Source of the DNA: Paracoccaceae bacterium
GTDB taxonomy: Bacteria; Pseudomonadota; Alphaproteobacteria; Rhodobacterales; Rhodobacteraceae
Reading direction: 5' to 3'
DNA length: 17,542 nt
Assembly: GCA_007134405.1 (NCBI GenBank)
Contig: SLKW01000264.1
Location: 1-17,542 of the forward strand
The position numbers and the translations under genes are program-made. The notes beneath the pieces are model-generated. The model saw nothing but the letters and a program-made list of their open reading frames with translations. It ran no database searches and had not been told where the DNA came from. Positions 1-6,095 of this stretch are shown in pieces; position 1 is the stretch's first letter; every line of letters begins with the position of its first letter.

Positions 1-101
1 AACTGATCGCCCCGATCGCCATGGAAGAGAAGCTGCGCTTCGCCATCCGCGAAGGCGGCCGCACCGTCGGCGCCGGCGTCGTGTCGAAAATCATCGAGTA
101 A
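1..101 (+). CDS. tuf: Elongation factor Tu, C-terminal end (partial)
   Basis: The open frame from base 3 gives 32 residues and a TAA stop. It begins [19 protein letters not shown] and ends with [14 protein letters not shown], the near-invariant C-terminus of bacterial EF-Tu domain 3. EF-Tu is the cytoplasmic GTPase that delivers aminoacyl-tRNA to the ribosome. The rest of the gene lies upstream of the window. A strong hairpin 20 bases after the stop marks the end of the transcript. Alphaproteobacteria often carry two tuf copies, and this fragment cannot say which one it is. Following a tuf copy with sodC rather than tRNA-Trp/secE suggests the copy at the end of the str operon or an isolated one (inference). 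Confidence 0.95.
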   Translation, partial: LIAPIAMEEKLRFAIREGGRTVGAGVVSKIIE

Positions 102-120
102 GCCTCGAAATCGCGAGCTA

Positions 121-153
121 ACGGCCCGGCGGACCTCTCCGCCGGGCCGTTTC
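121..153 (+). terminator. Rho-independent-type terminator of tuf
   Basis: Perfect 12-bp inverted repeat ACGGCCCGGCGG (121-132) and CCGCCGGGCCGT (139-150) with the 6-base loop ACCTCT, followed by TTTC. The stem is very GC-rich and the T tract is short, as is common in high-GC alphaproteobacteria. It lies 20 bases after the tuf stop codon. Confidence 0.85.
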
Positions 154-347
154 AATTCTGGGGCAAGCGGCCCGTTGCGCCACCCGCGGCCGGAAGACTG
201 GCGCAATCCGGTCCAGAGGCACCCCTTCTGTTTCTTGTCCCTCCCTCCTTCTGACCCAGCGTTGAAACCATTGGGGTGGTGCGCGGGTTGTCTCATGGTA
301 CGGGACCGGAGCACCAGCCCTCCGCGCCGCCAGAAGGAGGAAAGCCA

Positions 348-872
348 ATGAAGATCATCACCGCAGCCGCCGCGACCAGCCTGGCCTTTGCCGCGTCAGT
401 CACCGCTGTTGCCGCGCAGACCGGCAATGCCGAGTTGCGCAACGCCGATGGCGACGTTGTCGCCAACGTCAGCCTCGTCGAGGAGGACGGAAAACTGCGG
501 GTGACCGTCACCGCGCGCGATCTGCCGTCGGGGTTTCACGGTTTTCACATCCACGCCGTCGGTGAATGCGAGCCGCCCGACTTCGACTCGGCCGAGGGGC
601 ACTTTAACCCCGAAGGCGTCGACCACGCCGACCATGCCGGTGACCTGCCAAACCTGCTGGTCATGGACGACGGCACCGCCGAGATGAGCGTGCTCACCGA
701 CCGCGCGACGATGGACGACCTGCTCGCCGATGACGGCAGCGCCTTCATCATCCATGCCGAGCCGGACAACCACGCCCATATCCCGGAACGCTACGCCGAC
801 GAACCGGACGAAGAGACGCTGGAAACCGGCGATGCCGGCGACAGGTTGGCGTGCGGGGTCGTCTCTGACTGA
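348..872 (+). CDS. sodC: Periplasmic Cu/Zn superoxide dismutase
   Basis: A 174-residue protein with a Sec signal peptide (hydrophobic residues 4-20, likely cleavage after AVAA at 23), so periplasmic; it converts superoxide to oxygen and peroxide. Copper ligands are visible as H67 and H69 (GFHIH), H85 (GHFNP, bridging) and H136 (FIIH). Zinc ligands are H85, H93, H96 and D99 (HADHAGD). The disulfide pair is C74/C169. The active-site arginine is R166 in [12 protein letters not shown], a variant of the second family signature. The zinc loop is about six residues shorter than in the human enzyme, a form I believe is common in bacteria. The start is the ATG at 348, preceded by AGGAGG at 335-340; an upstream in-frame extension to 276 has no such site and would bury the signal peptide. 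Monocistronic as far as visible; convergent with the next gene. Confidence 0.95.
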   Translation: MKIITAAAATSLAFAASVTAVAAQTGNAELRNADGDVVANVSLVEEDGKLRVTVTARDLPSGFHGFHIHAVGECEPPDFDSAEGHFNPEGVDHADHAGDLPNLLVMDDGTAEMSVLTDRATMDDLLADDGSAFIIHAEPDNHAHIPERYADEPDEETLETGDAGDRLACGVVSD

Positions 873-897
873 CCCAAGGCGAGCGGGCGACCAGCTC

Positions 898-1518
898 TCA
901 GCCTTCGAGCCAGGTCGTCAGGGCCGCGACATCGGGGCGCGGGCGGTCGGGCGGGGTGATCTCGGCCCGGCCAATATGGATGAAGCCCGCGATCCGTTCG
1001 TGCGGTGCAAGGCTCAGGCCGCGGTCGCAGAATGCGCGGTCATGCGCGGCGTAGCCTGACAGCCAGCAGGCGCCGAAACCCTGCGCGAGCGCAGCATTGA
1101 CCAGGCTGAGGCAGACGGCACCCGCGGAGAGTACTTGTTCGATCTCGGGGATCTTCTCCGAGGGTCTGGGGGAGGAAACCACCGCGACTGCGAAGGGCGA
1201 GTCACGAAACGTCGCCGCGGCTTTCTCGACCTTTTCGGGCGCTTCGCCCAAGTCCGCGCCCCGCTCGGCGCAGAGGTCGGCCAGCCGGTCCAGCGCGGCG
1301 CGCTCGAGCACCAGAAAGCGCCAGGGTTCCAGCTTGCCGTGATCGGGCACGCGTGCCGCCGCCGTCAGCAGGCGGTCCAGTTCCGCACGACTTGGCCCCG
1401 GTGCGCGCAGCATCTTGGCCGGGCGCGAGCGCCGGGTGAGCAGGAATTCGAGAACGTCGGGGTGGGTCGGCGGTGAGGCGTCGGTCATGGCAATTCCGTG
1501 TGTGGCGGTACGCGGCAT
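898..1518 (-). CDS. Nitroreductase family protein (YdjA-like)
   Basis: A 206-residue cytoplasmic FMN-dependent oxidoreductase of the nitroreductase superfamily, short YdjA-like branch; these reduce nitro compounds or related substrates with NAD(P)H, and the natural substrate is usually unknown. Visible landmarks are the N-terminal FMN-phosphate-binding segment LLTRRSRPAK (about 27-36), RVPDHGKLEPWRFLVL (about 56-71), the central helix SAGAVCLSLVNAALAQGFGACWLSG, and GFIHIGRA near the C-terminus. Start: the ATG at 1518 is preceded by GGAAAGGA about 7 bases upstream; an internal ATG at 1488 (MTDASPP) has a weaker site and is the alternative. It is divergent from pcaD across 116 bases, and its stop lies 25 bases from the sodC stop, leaving no clear terminator. 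Confidence 0.88.
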   Translation of the reverse strand: MPRTATHGIAMTDASPPTHPDVLEFLLTRRSRPAKMLRAPGPSRAELDRLLTAAARVPDHGKLEPWRFLVLERAALDRLADLCAERGADLGEAPEKVEKAAATFRDSPFAVAVVSSPRPSEKIPEIEQVLSAGAVCLSLVNAALAQGFGACWLSGYAAHDRAFCDRGLSLAPHERIAGFIHIGRAEITPPDRPRPDVAALTTWLEG

Positions 1519-1634
1519 GATCTGTTCCTTTCCGGCGCCGGTGGCAAGGGTCCCGGTCGTGGACGGGCAGCCGCTTGCCCTTGCGGCGGAAAGCGGTCAC
1601 AGAGGGCCCGTCTTGGCGAGGGAGGACGCGCTTC

Positions 1635-2429
1635 ATGATGATGGCCGATCTGGGCGATCTGCGCCTGCACTACCGGATCGACGGACCCGAGGACGGGGCG
1701 CCCGTGGTCTTCGCCAATTCGCTGGGCACCGATCTGCGGCTTTGGGACAAGGTGGTGCCGCTCCTGCCGGCGGGGCTGAAGATCGTGCGATACGACATGC
1801 GCGGCCACGGGCTCTCGGACGCGCCGGAAGCCCCCTATGCGATGGGCGCTCTGGTGCGCGACCTGGAGCGGCTGATCGATCATTTGCGGCTGCGCGAGGT
1901 TCTTCTGGTCGGGCTTTCGATCGGCGGCATGGTCGCCCAGGGGCTGGCGGTGAAGCGCATGGATCAGGTGCGCGCGCTGGTCCTGTCGAACACCGCCGCC
2001 AAGATCGGAACGCCCGAGATGTGGCGCGACCGGATCGCCACCGTCGAGACGGCGGGCGTGGCGGGGCTGTCGGGCGCGGTGCTCGAACGCTGGTTTCCCC
2101 CCGCATTTCGGGACAGCGATGAATGTCATGCGTGGCGCCACATGCTCGAACGGACGCCGGCCGCGGGCTATGCGGGCTGCGCGGCGGCCATCGCCGGGAC
2201 GGATTTCTACACGCCGACCTCGGGCCTGCGCCTGCCCGCGCTGGGGATCGCCGGGTCCGAGGACGGCTCGACCCCGCCGGACCTGGTGCGCGAGACGCTG
2301 GAGCTTATCCCCGGCAGCCGGTTTTCCCTGATCCGCGGGTCGGGCCATCTGCCCTGCATCGACCAACCCGAAGCCTACGCCGCAATCCTGAACGCCTTCA
2401 TCGCCGAAATCGCGCACCTGCAGGGTTGA
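1635..2429 (+). CDS. pcaD: 3-oxoadipate enol-lactonase (alpha/beta hydrolase)
   Basis: A 264-residue alpha/beta hydrolase of PcaD type, which opens 3-oxoadipate enol-lactone to 3-oxoadipate in the protocatechuate branch of the beta-ketoadipate pathway. The catalytic triad is visible: nucleophile S95 in GLSIGG, acid D210 in AGSEDGSTPP and H238 in RGSGHLPCIDQPE. The oxyanion region FANSLGTDLRLWD and the strand-turn VRYDMRGHGLSDAP match this family well. Three ATG codons lie in a row (1635, 1638, 1641); GGAGG at 1621-1625 best fits the first. No other pca gene is in the window, so it stands alone; a related alpha/beta hydrolase with another ester or lactone substrate is possible. The residue match supports the family strongly and the exact substrate less so. 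Confidence 0.85.
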   Translation: MMMADLGDLRLHYRIDGPEDGAPVVFANSLGTDLRLWDKVVPLLPAGLKIVRYDMRGHGLSDAPEAPYAMGALVRDLERLIDHLRLREVLLVGLSIGGMVAQGLAVKRMDQVRALVLSNTAAKIGTPEMWRDRIATVETAGVAGLSGAVLERWFPPAFRDSDECHAWRHMLERTPAAGYAGCAAAIAGTDFYTPTSGLRLPALGIAGSEDGSTPPDLVRETLELIPGSRFSLIRGSGHLPCIDQPEAYAAILNAFIAEIAHLQG

Positions 2430-2471
2430 GCGCGGCAGCCCGCCCGGCATCGCAGGCGGGGTGCACACGCA

Positions 2472-2489
2472 CGCACTTGCATAAGTGCG
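2472..2489. repeat. Inverted repeat, 7-bp arms, 4-base loop
   Basis: CGCACTT (2472-2478), GCAT, AAGTGCG (2483-2489), a perfect dyad 42 bases after the pcaD stop. It could be part of the pcaD transcript end or a protein-binding site; there is no T tract on either strand. Confidence 0.5.
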
Positions 2490-2499
2490 CGATACAAAA

Positions 2500-2514
2500 T
2501 CGAAATTATTTCGA
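2500..2514. repeat. AT-rich palindrome TCGAAAT-T-ATTTCGA
   Basis: Perfect 7-bp arms around one central base, inside an unusually AT-rich island (about 2490-2541) in otherwise GC-rich DNA, between the convergent pcaD and NUDIX genes. Operator-like in shape, but no promoter or gene start adjoins it, so its role is unknown. Confidence 0.5.
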
Positions 2515-2561
2515 GATTCAACAGATGTTAATGAGTTCCAACGCCCGCGCGGGGGCCGCCT

Positions 2562-2578
2562 GCGGGCCGAAGGCCCGC
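2562..2578. terminator. GC hairpin in convergent gap, possible bidirectional terminator
   Basis: GCGGGCC (2562-2568), loop GAA, GGCCCGC (2572-2578): a very stable 7-bp stem with a tight loop between the 3' ends of pcaD (+) and the NUDIX gene (-). There is no T tract on either side, so termination is inferred from position and stability only. Confidence 0.4.
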
Positions 2579-2638
2579 GCGTCCGACCGCCCCTCGATGG
2601 GGTGGGAGGACGCCCCGCGTCACCCTTAGACCACCCGT

Positions 2639-3340
2639 TTAGTCGATCCGACGGAAGGTCGAGTCCTGACCGGAATTGTCGAAGAACGGCACGCTTTCGG
2701 GCAGGCCACGGCGCAAAACCTCCTCAGCCTCGGCCAGGACGACCTCGGTGATGAAGGGAAGGTCCAGACGCCGCGCCTCGGCGATCTCGATCCAGTGCAG
2801 GTGGCTCAACTCGTCGCAGGCCCGTCCGAAGTCATCGAGATCAGCGTCGATGGTCGCCGCATCGGCCAGGAAGAAGCGCGCATCGAAGCGGCGCGGCCGT
2901 CCTGGAGGGGTGATCGCACGGAAGATGTAGCGCATGCCTTCGGGCGAGGGGCGCATCCCGACCTCGGTGAAGGCCCGCCAGTCGGCCGGCAGCGGCCCCA
3001 CCCATGCACCCGGGCGGCCCAGCATCAAACCCGCTTCCTCCCACAATTCGCGGATCGCGCCGGCGACCATCGCCTCGGGCGCAGGCACCGTATCGGTTAC
3101 CGGAAGCGCGGCAAGCTTGCGCCGCATGCCGGATTCGAGCGGGGCGGCCAGTTCGACCTGCCCGTCTTCGGGATCGAGCGCGCCGCCCGGAAAGACGAAC
3201 TTGTTTGGCATGAAGGCAGCGCCGGAACCGCGCTGGCCCATCAGGACCTTCGGGTCGGGCCCGGCCGCGTCGCGCACCAGAACGATCGTCGCGGCATCGC
3301 GGATCGCGGTTTTTTCGGGTGCCGGCGCGCCGTCCTTCAT
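2639..3340 (-). CDS. NUDIX hydrolase
   Basis: A 233-residue NUDIX family protein, cytoplasmic, hydrolysing a nucleoside-diphosphate-linked compound; substrate unknown. The NUDIX box is present but split: FPGGALDPED (about 50-59), then roughly 35 inserted residues, then AIRELWEEAGLML (about 95-107) with the metal-binding REXXEE. Such an insertion is typical of the NUDT7/NUDT8/NUDT19-like branch, whose studied members often act on CoA derivatives (family knowledge, not shown here). The start is set by the ATGA overlap at 3337-3340 with the upstream DUF983 gene, which indicates translational coupling; an in-frame extension to 3406 would run inside DUF983 and is rejected. Ends at the convergent gap with pcaD. 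Confidence 0.9.
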   Translation of the reverse strand: MKDGAPAPEKTAIRDAATIVLVRDAAGPDPKVLMGQRGSGAAFMPNKFVFPGGALDPEDGQVELAAPLESGMRRKLAALPVTDTVPAPEAMVAGAIRELWEEAGLMLGRPGAWVGPLPADWRAFTEVGMRPSPEGMRYIFRAITPPGRPRRFDARFFLADAATIDADLDDFGRACDELSHLHWIEIAEARRLDLPFITEVVLAEAEEVLRRGLPESVPFFDNSGQDSTFRRID

Positions 3341-3756
3341 CGCCCGTGCCCTGATCCGTGTCCGGGGGTCGCCGGACCGTCGAACCCGTGCATGCGCCGT
3401 GACCATTGCAACGCCACGATCGCCCCCTTGAAGCGCGGCAGCAGATAGAAGACCATCGCCAGCGACGCGCCCCAGGTCAGCACGATCATCACCCAGGGCT
3501 CGAAGGCGAAGGCCAGGAAGACCGCCATGTAGAAGGCCATCGCCAGTTTCGCGACGATCAGCACGGTCAGGTAGGCTGGCCCGTCATCGGCGCGGTGATG
3601 ATGAAAGGCCTCGCCGCAATCCGCGCAGGCATCCCTTACGCGCAGGAACCCGCCCATCAGCGCCCCGTCGCCGCAGCACGGACAGCGGCGCTGCCAGCCG
3701 TGAAGCAGCGCCGGCACCATCGGGCGATCATCGGGGAGGGGGGGCGAATGGGACAT
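3337..3756 (-). CDS. DUF983 family membrane protein
   Basis: A 139-residue inner-membrane protein of the DUF983 family, function unknown. The N-terminal cytoplasmic part holds two cysteine pairs, CPCCG (about 23-27) and CADCG (about 42-46), typical of a small zinc-binding knuckle. Two hydrophobic segments follow: about 61-86 (YLTVLIVAKLAMAFYMAVFL) and about 88-110 (VMIVLTWGASLAMVFYLLP). The start at 3756 has GGAAAGG about 10 bases upstream. It forms a two-gene operon with the NUDIX hydrolase through an ATGA overlap; this pairing appears common in Rhodobacterales. A promoter candidate is at 3785-3812. Confidence 0.88.
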   Translation of the reverse strand: MSHSPPLPDDRPMVPALLHGWQRRCPCCGDGALMGGFLRVRDACADCGEAFHHHRADDGPAYLTVLIVAKLAMAFYMAVFLAFAFEPWVMIVLTWGASLAMVFYLLPRFKGAIVALQWSRRMHGFDGPATPGHGSGHGR

Positions 3757-3784
3757 GTGCGGCGCGCCTTTCCAGAATGAGCCG

Positions 3785-3812
3785 AACTTAGGGATGCGGC
3801 CGGCAAGGTCAA
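3785..3812 (-). promoter_or_regulatory. Sigma-70-type promoter for DUF983-NUDIX
   Basis: Read on the minus strand: -35 TTGACC (3812-3807, five of six consensus bases), a 16-base spacer, -10 TAAGTT (3790-3785). This TTGAC / TAAGTT style is frequent upstream of Rhodobacterales genes. It lies about 30 bases above the DUF983 start codon. Confidence 0.5.
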
Positions 3813-3930
3813 GCGCCGGAGGTTTGCCACATTTGGTCAGGCCCTCGACGGAAACGACCTGCGGCTGCGTGAGAGAGGTATAGAAACCGCGACCGGCTGC
3901 GCGCCCTCGCCCCCTTGTCTGGAGCAACCC

Positions 3931-4482
3931 ATGCGACTTCTCGTTCTGTCCACAGCGCTCGTCCTTGCCGCCGCGCCTGCCCTTGCCTCCTCGGACCGCG
4001 CCGGTGGGTACGGGATGATGCCCGAGTTCGATTTCCAGGCCGCCGATACCGACGGCGACGGCGCGCTGTCGCGCGAGGAATTCACCGCCTATGTCGAGAC
4101 ACGGATCGAGGCGGCGCGCGATGCGCGTCTCGAGCGTCACGCCGAGGCGATCATGGAGGCCGGCGACGCCGATGGGGACGGGGCGCTCACGCTTGACGAG
4201 CTGCGCGCCGGACTGGCCGCCGTTCATGCCGAAAGGATGGAGCGGCACGGTGAATGGCGCGAGCGGCGGGCCGAGCGCGCGGAGCGAGCCGGGGAAAGGC
4301 GCGGTCAACGCGGCATGCGTCACGGGCGGATGCACGGCGGCGACCGGTCGGAGATGATCAACCGCATGTTCGACCGGATCGACGCCGATGGCGACGGCTC
4401 GATCAGCCCCGAGGAGCTTGAGGCGGCGCAGGCCCGCTGGGAAGAACGCGCCGAGCGGCGCGGCCAGCGGCGCGGGGAGTGA
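3931..4482 (+). CDS. Secreted EF-hand calcium-binding protein (three EF-hands)
   Basis: A 183-residue protein with a signal peptide (hydrophobic 3-19, cleavage likely after ALA at 19), so periplasmic or outside the cell. Three canonical 12-residue EF-hand loops have all coordinating positions filled: 39-50 (DTDGDGALSREE), 79-90 (DADGDGALTLDE) and 151-162 (DADGDGSISPEE). Between the second and third loop, and at the C-terminus, are highly charged Arg/Glu-rich stretches with His and Met (about 100-138), likely helical. GGAG 8 bases before the ATG supports the start. It lies 80 bases upstream of the ECF sigma gene in the same direction and is probably part of that locus. Role unknown: a calcium buffer, sensor or envelope protein are all possible; only Ca2+ binding is well supported. 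Confidence 0.88.
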   Translation: MRLLVLSTALVLAAAPALASSDRAGGYGMMPEFDFQAADTDGDGALSREEFTAYVETRIEAARDARLERHAEAIMEAGDADGDGALTLDELRAGLAAVHAERMERHGEWRERRAERAERAGERRGQRGMRHGRMHGGDRSEMINRMFDRIDADGDGSISPEELEAAQARWEERAERRGQRRGE

Positions 4483-4522
4483 GCGGCCTTGCCGGAGCCG
4501 CGCCGGGGCGATAGGCCCGGGC

Positions 4523-4545
4523 GTGGCGCCGATGCACGGCGCCGC
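4523..4545 (+). other. Stable hairpin just upstream of the sigma factor start
   Basis: GGCGCCG (4525-4531), loop ATGCA, CGGCGCC (4537-4543), extendable by a G-T and a G-C pair. It ends about 17 bases before the sigma factor ATG, in a leader lacking a clear Shine-Dalgarno sequence. It could limit sigma factor translation or partly terminate transcription from the EF-hand gene; there is no T tract. Confidence 0.45.
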
Positions 4546-4562
4546 CGGAACGCCGCCGCCCC

Positions 4563-5129
4563 ATGCGAGATGACGAAGGCCCCTCGGACGATTTGCTTCT
4601 GCGCCGCTATGCCGCCGGCGAGGCGCTGGCGGCGCAATTGCTGCTCGACCGGCTGGCGCCGCGGCTCTACCGGCTGGCGCTGCGGCTTCTGGGCGATGCG
4701 GCCGAGGCGGAGGATGTAGTGCAGGAGGCAATGTTGCGACTGTGGCAGATCGCGCCCCGATGGCAGCCCGGTGCGGCGCAGCCGGGGACCTGGGTCTACC
4801 GGGTGGCGATGAACTTGGCGACGGATCGGCTGCGGCGCCGGCGCAGCGTCGCGCTCGATTCGGTGCCCGAGCCCGCCGATGACGCCCCCGCGCCCTTTGA
4901 TGCGCTGCTGGAGACGGACCGGACGCGCGCGCTCGAAGCCGCGCTGGCGCAATTGCCCGACCGTCAGCGCGAGGCGGTGGTGCTGCGCCATCTCGAAGGC
5001 CTGGCCAACCCCGAGATCGCCGACGTCATGGGCGTGAGTGTCGAGGCGGTCGAAAGCCTGACGGCACGGGGACGACGCCGCCTTGCAGAGCTTTTATCCG
5101 CGCGACGCGAAGACCTGGGATATCAATGA
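4563..5129 (+). CDS. ECF-type RNA polymerase sigma factor
   Basis: A 188-residue two-domain sigma-70 family protein that directs RNA polymerase to a specific promoter set. Region 2 spans about 28-94: RLYRLALRLLGDAAEAEDVVQEAMLRLW, then the DNA-contacting TWVYRVAMNLATDRLRRRR. Region 4 spans about 122-176: LPDRQREAVVLRHLEGLANPE, the helix-turn-helix IADVMGVSVEAVES and TARGRRRLAELL. There is no region 1 or 3 and no C-terminal extension, as expected for an ECF factor. The ATG at 4563 is the first good start but lacks a clear ribosome-binding site, so translation may be coupled or restrained by the hairpin before it. It overlaps the next gene by ATGA (5126-5129), a common arrangement for sigma/anti-sigma pairs. 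Signal and target promoters are unknown. Confidence 0.9.
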   Translation: MRDDEGPSDDLLLRRYAAGEALAAQLLLDRLAPRLYRLALRLLGDAAEAEDVVQEAMLRLWQIAPRWQPGAAQPGTWVYRVAMNLATDRLRRRRSVALDSVPEPADDAPAPFDALLETDRTRALEAALAQLPDRQREAVVLRHLEGLANPEIADVMGVSVEAVESLTARGRRRLAELLSARREDLGYQ

Positions 5130-5551
5130 TGAGCGACCGCGACCCGAACCGCATTCCGATGGCCGACAGCGCGCTCGACGCGCTGCTGGCGCACGCCGCC
5201 GTCCGCCCGCCCGAGCCGCTGCCCGACCGGCTGCGCGCCCGCCTTCTGACCGAGGCGCTGCAGGCGATGCCGCCGCCCGCGCCCGTTCCGGTGGCGCGGG
5301 AGGCCCGCACCGCCGGGTGGATGTCGCAGCTCTGGCGGGGTCTGGGCGGCGCGCCGGGACTGACCGGCATGACCGCCGCGGGCGTTGCCGGTCTCTGGAT
5401 TGGCGCCGCCGAGCCCGACGCCGTCGCAGGCGTGGCCTCGGCCTTCTGGCAGGGTGCCGGGCTTCTTGGCGCAGATCCGGGCGCATGGTCGGACGATGCA
5501 TTGGCCGGGCTCGAGCCCGATCCGCTGCTGGCGCTCCTGGGCGATGACTAA
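5126..5551 (+). CDS. Small membrane protein, candidate anti-sigma factor
   Basis: A 141-residue protein I cannot place in a named family. Its start codon overlaps the sigma factor stop (ATGA), which suggests coupled translation and near-equal amounts. The N-terminal ~75 residues are polar with a helical segment (about 15-48, including PLPDRLRARLLTEALQ), followed by a Pro/Ala-rich linker; a moderately hydrophobic segment at about 82-96 (GMTAAGVAGLWIGAA) could cross the membrane. A cytoplasmic N-terminus, one membrane span and a short periplasmic tail (about 100-141, acidic) would match a CnrY-type anti-sigma factor. No zinc-binding HxxxCxxC motif is present, so it is not a ZAS-type anti-sigma factor. 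Function inferred from position and layout only. Confidence 0.7.
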   Translation: MMSDRDPNRIPMADSALDALLAHAAVRPPEPLPDRLRARLLTEALQAMPPPAPVPVAREARTAGWMSQLWRGLGGAPGLTGMTAAGVAGLWIGAAEPDAVAGVASAFWQGAGLLGADPGAWSDDALAGLEPDPLLALLGDD

Positions 5552-5563
5552 GGTGGGTGACGC

Positions 5564-6064
5564 ATGACCGGATCTGATTCGCAATCGCCGCAGCGCACCG
5601 GACGCGGGCTTCGTATCGCGCTCATCCTCTCGGTGGCGTTGAACCTTCTCTTCATCGGGCTGGTCGCGGGGGGCGCGATGACCGCCGGTCAGCGGCAATC
5701 CGCGTCCTGGTCGAGCGGCCCGGACCCGCGGGCGCTCTGGCGGGCCCTGCCCGATGACAGCCGCGAGGAACTGCGCGCCCGTTTCCGAGAGGAGGCCGGT
5801 CAGGCGCCCCGGCCGGACCGCGACGAGCGGCGCGCTCGTGCCGCCGCGCAGGACGCCGAATTGCTTGCACTCCTGCGCGCCGAGACGTTCGATGCGGATG
5901 CTTTCGCCGCGCTGCTCGAGACGCGACGCGAGGCAATGGCCACCCGGTCGGCGGCGGCGCAAGCGCTTCTGGTCGAGCGGCTGGACTCGCTCAGCGCCGC
6001 CGAGCGCGCCGCAGTCGCGGAGCGCTACGAGAACCGGCGCGATCGGCGTTTCGGCCCGCGCTGA
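5564..6064 (+). CDS. Membrane-anchored periplasmic sensor, CnrX/Metal_resist-like
   Basis: A 166-residue protein with a short basic N-terminus, one membrane anchor at about 16-40 (LRIALILSVALNLLFIGLVAGG) and a long alpha-helical, charged periplasmic domain. This matches the 'periplasmic heavy metal sensor' (Metal_resist, CnrX/ZraP/CpxP/Spy-like) class. In Cupriavidus the CnrX member binds Ni/Co through His, Glu and Met and releases the sigma factor CnrH from CnrY. Here the whole protein has no His and no Cys, so those metal sites cannot be formed. It follows the candidate anti-sigma gene by 12 bases, with AAGGTG before the ATG. Likely role: periplasmic sensing for the sigma factor, with an unknown stimulus. 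Ends 31 bases from the convergent pleD. Confidence 0.8.
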   Translation: MTGSDSQSPQRTGRGLRIALILSVALNLLFIGLVAGGAMTAGQRQSASWSSGPDPRALWRALPDDSREELRARFREEAGQAPRPDRDERRARAAAQDAELLALLRAETFDADAFAALLETRREAMATRSAAAQALLVERLDSLSAAERAAVAERYENRRDRRFGPR

Positions 6065-6095
6065 GGTGGAAAAGTGCTAAGCCTAGGGGCAATGC

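Noticed and set aside
276..347. Longer N-terminus for sodC
   Set aside because: The ATG at 348 has a perfect AGGAGG and begins directly with a signal peptide; the extension would place 24 polar residues before it.
102..347. A tRNA-Trp gene expected after some alphaproteobacterial tuf copies
   Set aside because: No cloverleaf, T-loop GGTTCGAATC-like sequence or CCA end is visible; only the terminator and sodC leader are present.
2485..2751. Possible small gene starting in the AT-rich island (plus strand)
   Set aside because: It has no ribosome site, low-complexity Arg/Pro-rich translation and runs into the antisense of the NUDIX gene.
3850..3872. An ECF-type autoregulated promoter (GGAAAC...CGTG) before the EF-hand gene
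   Set aside because: GGAAAC at 3850-3855 is suggestive, but the 13-base gap to CGTG is shorter than the usual ECF spacing and the motif is too short to call without other copies.
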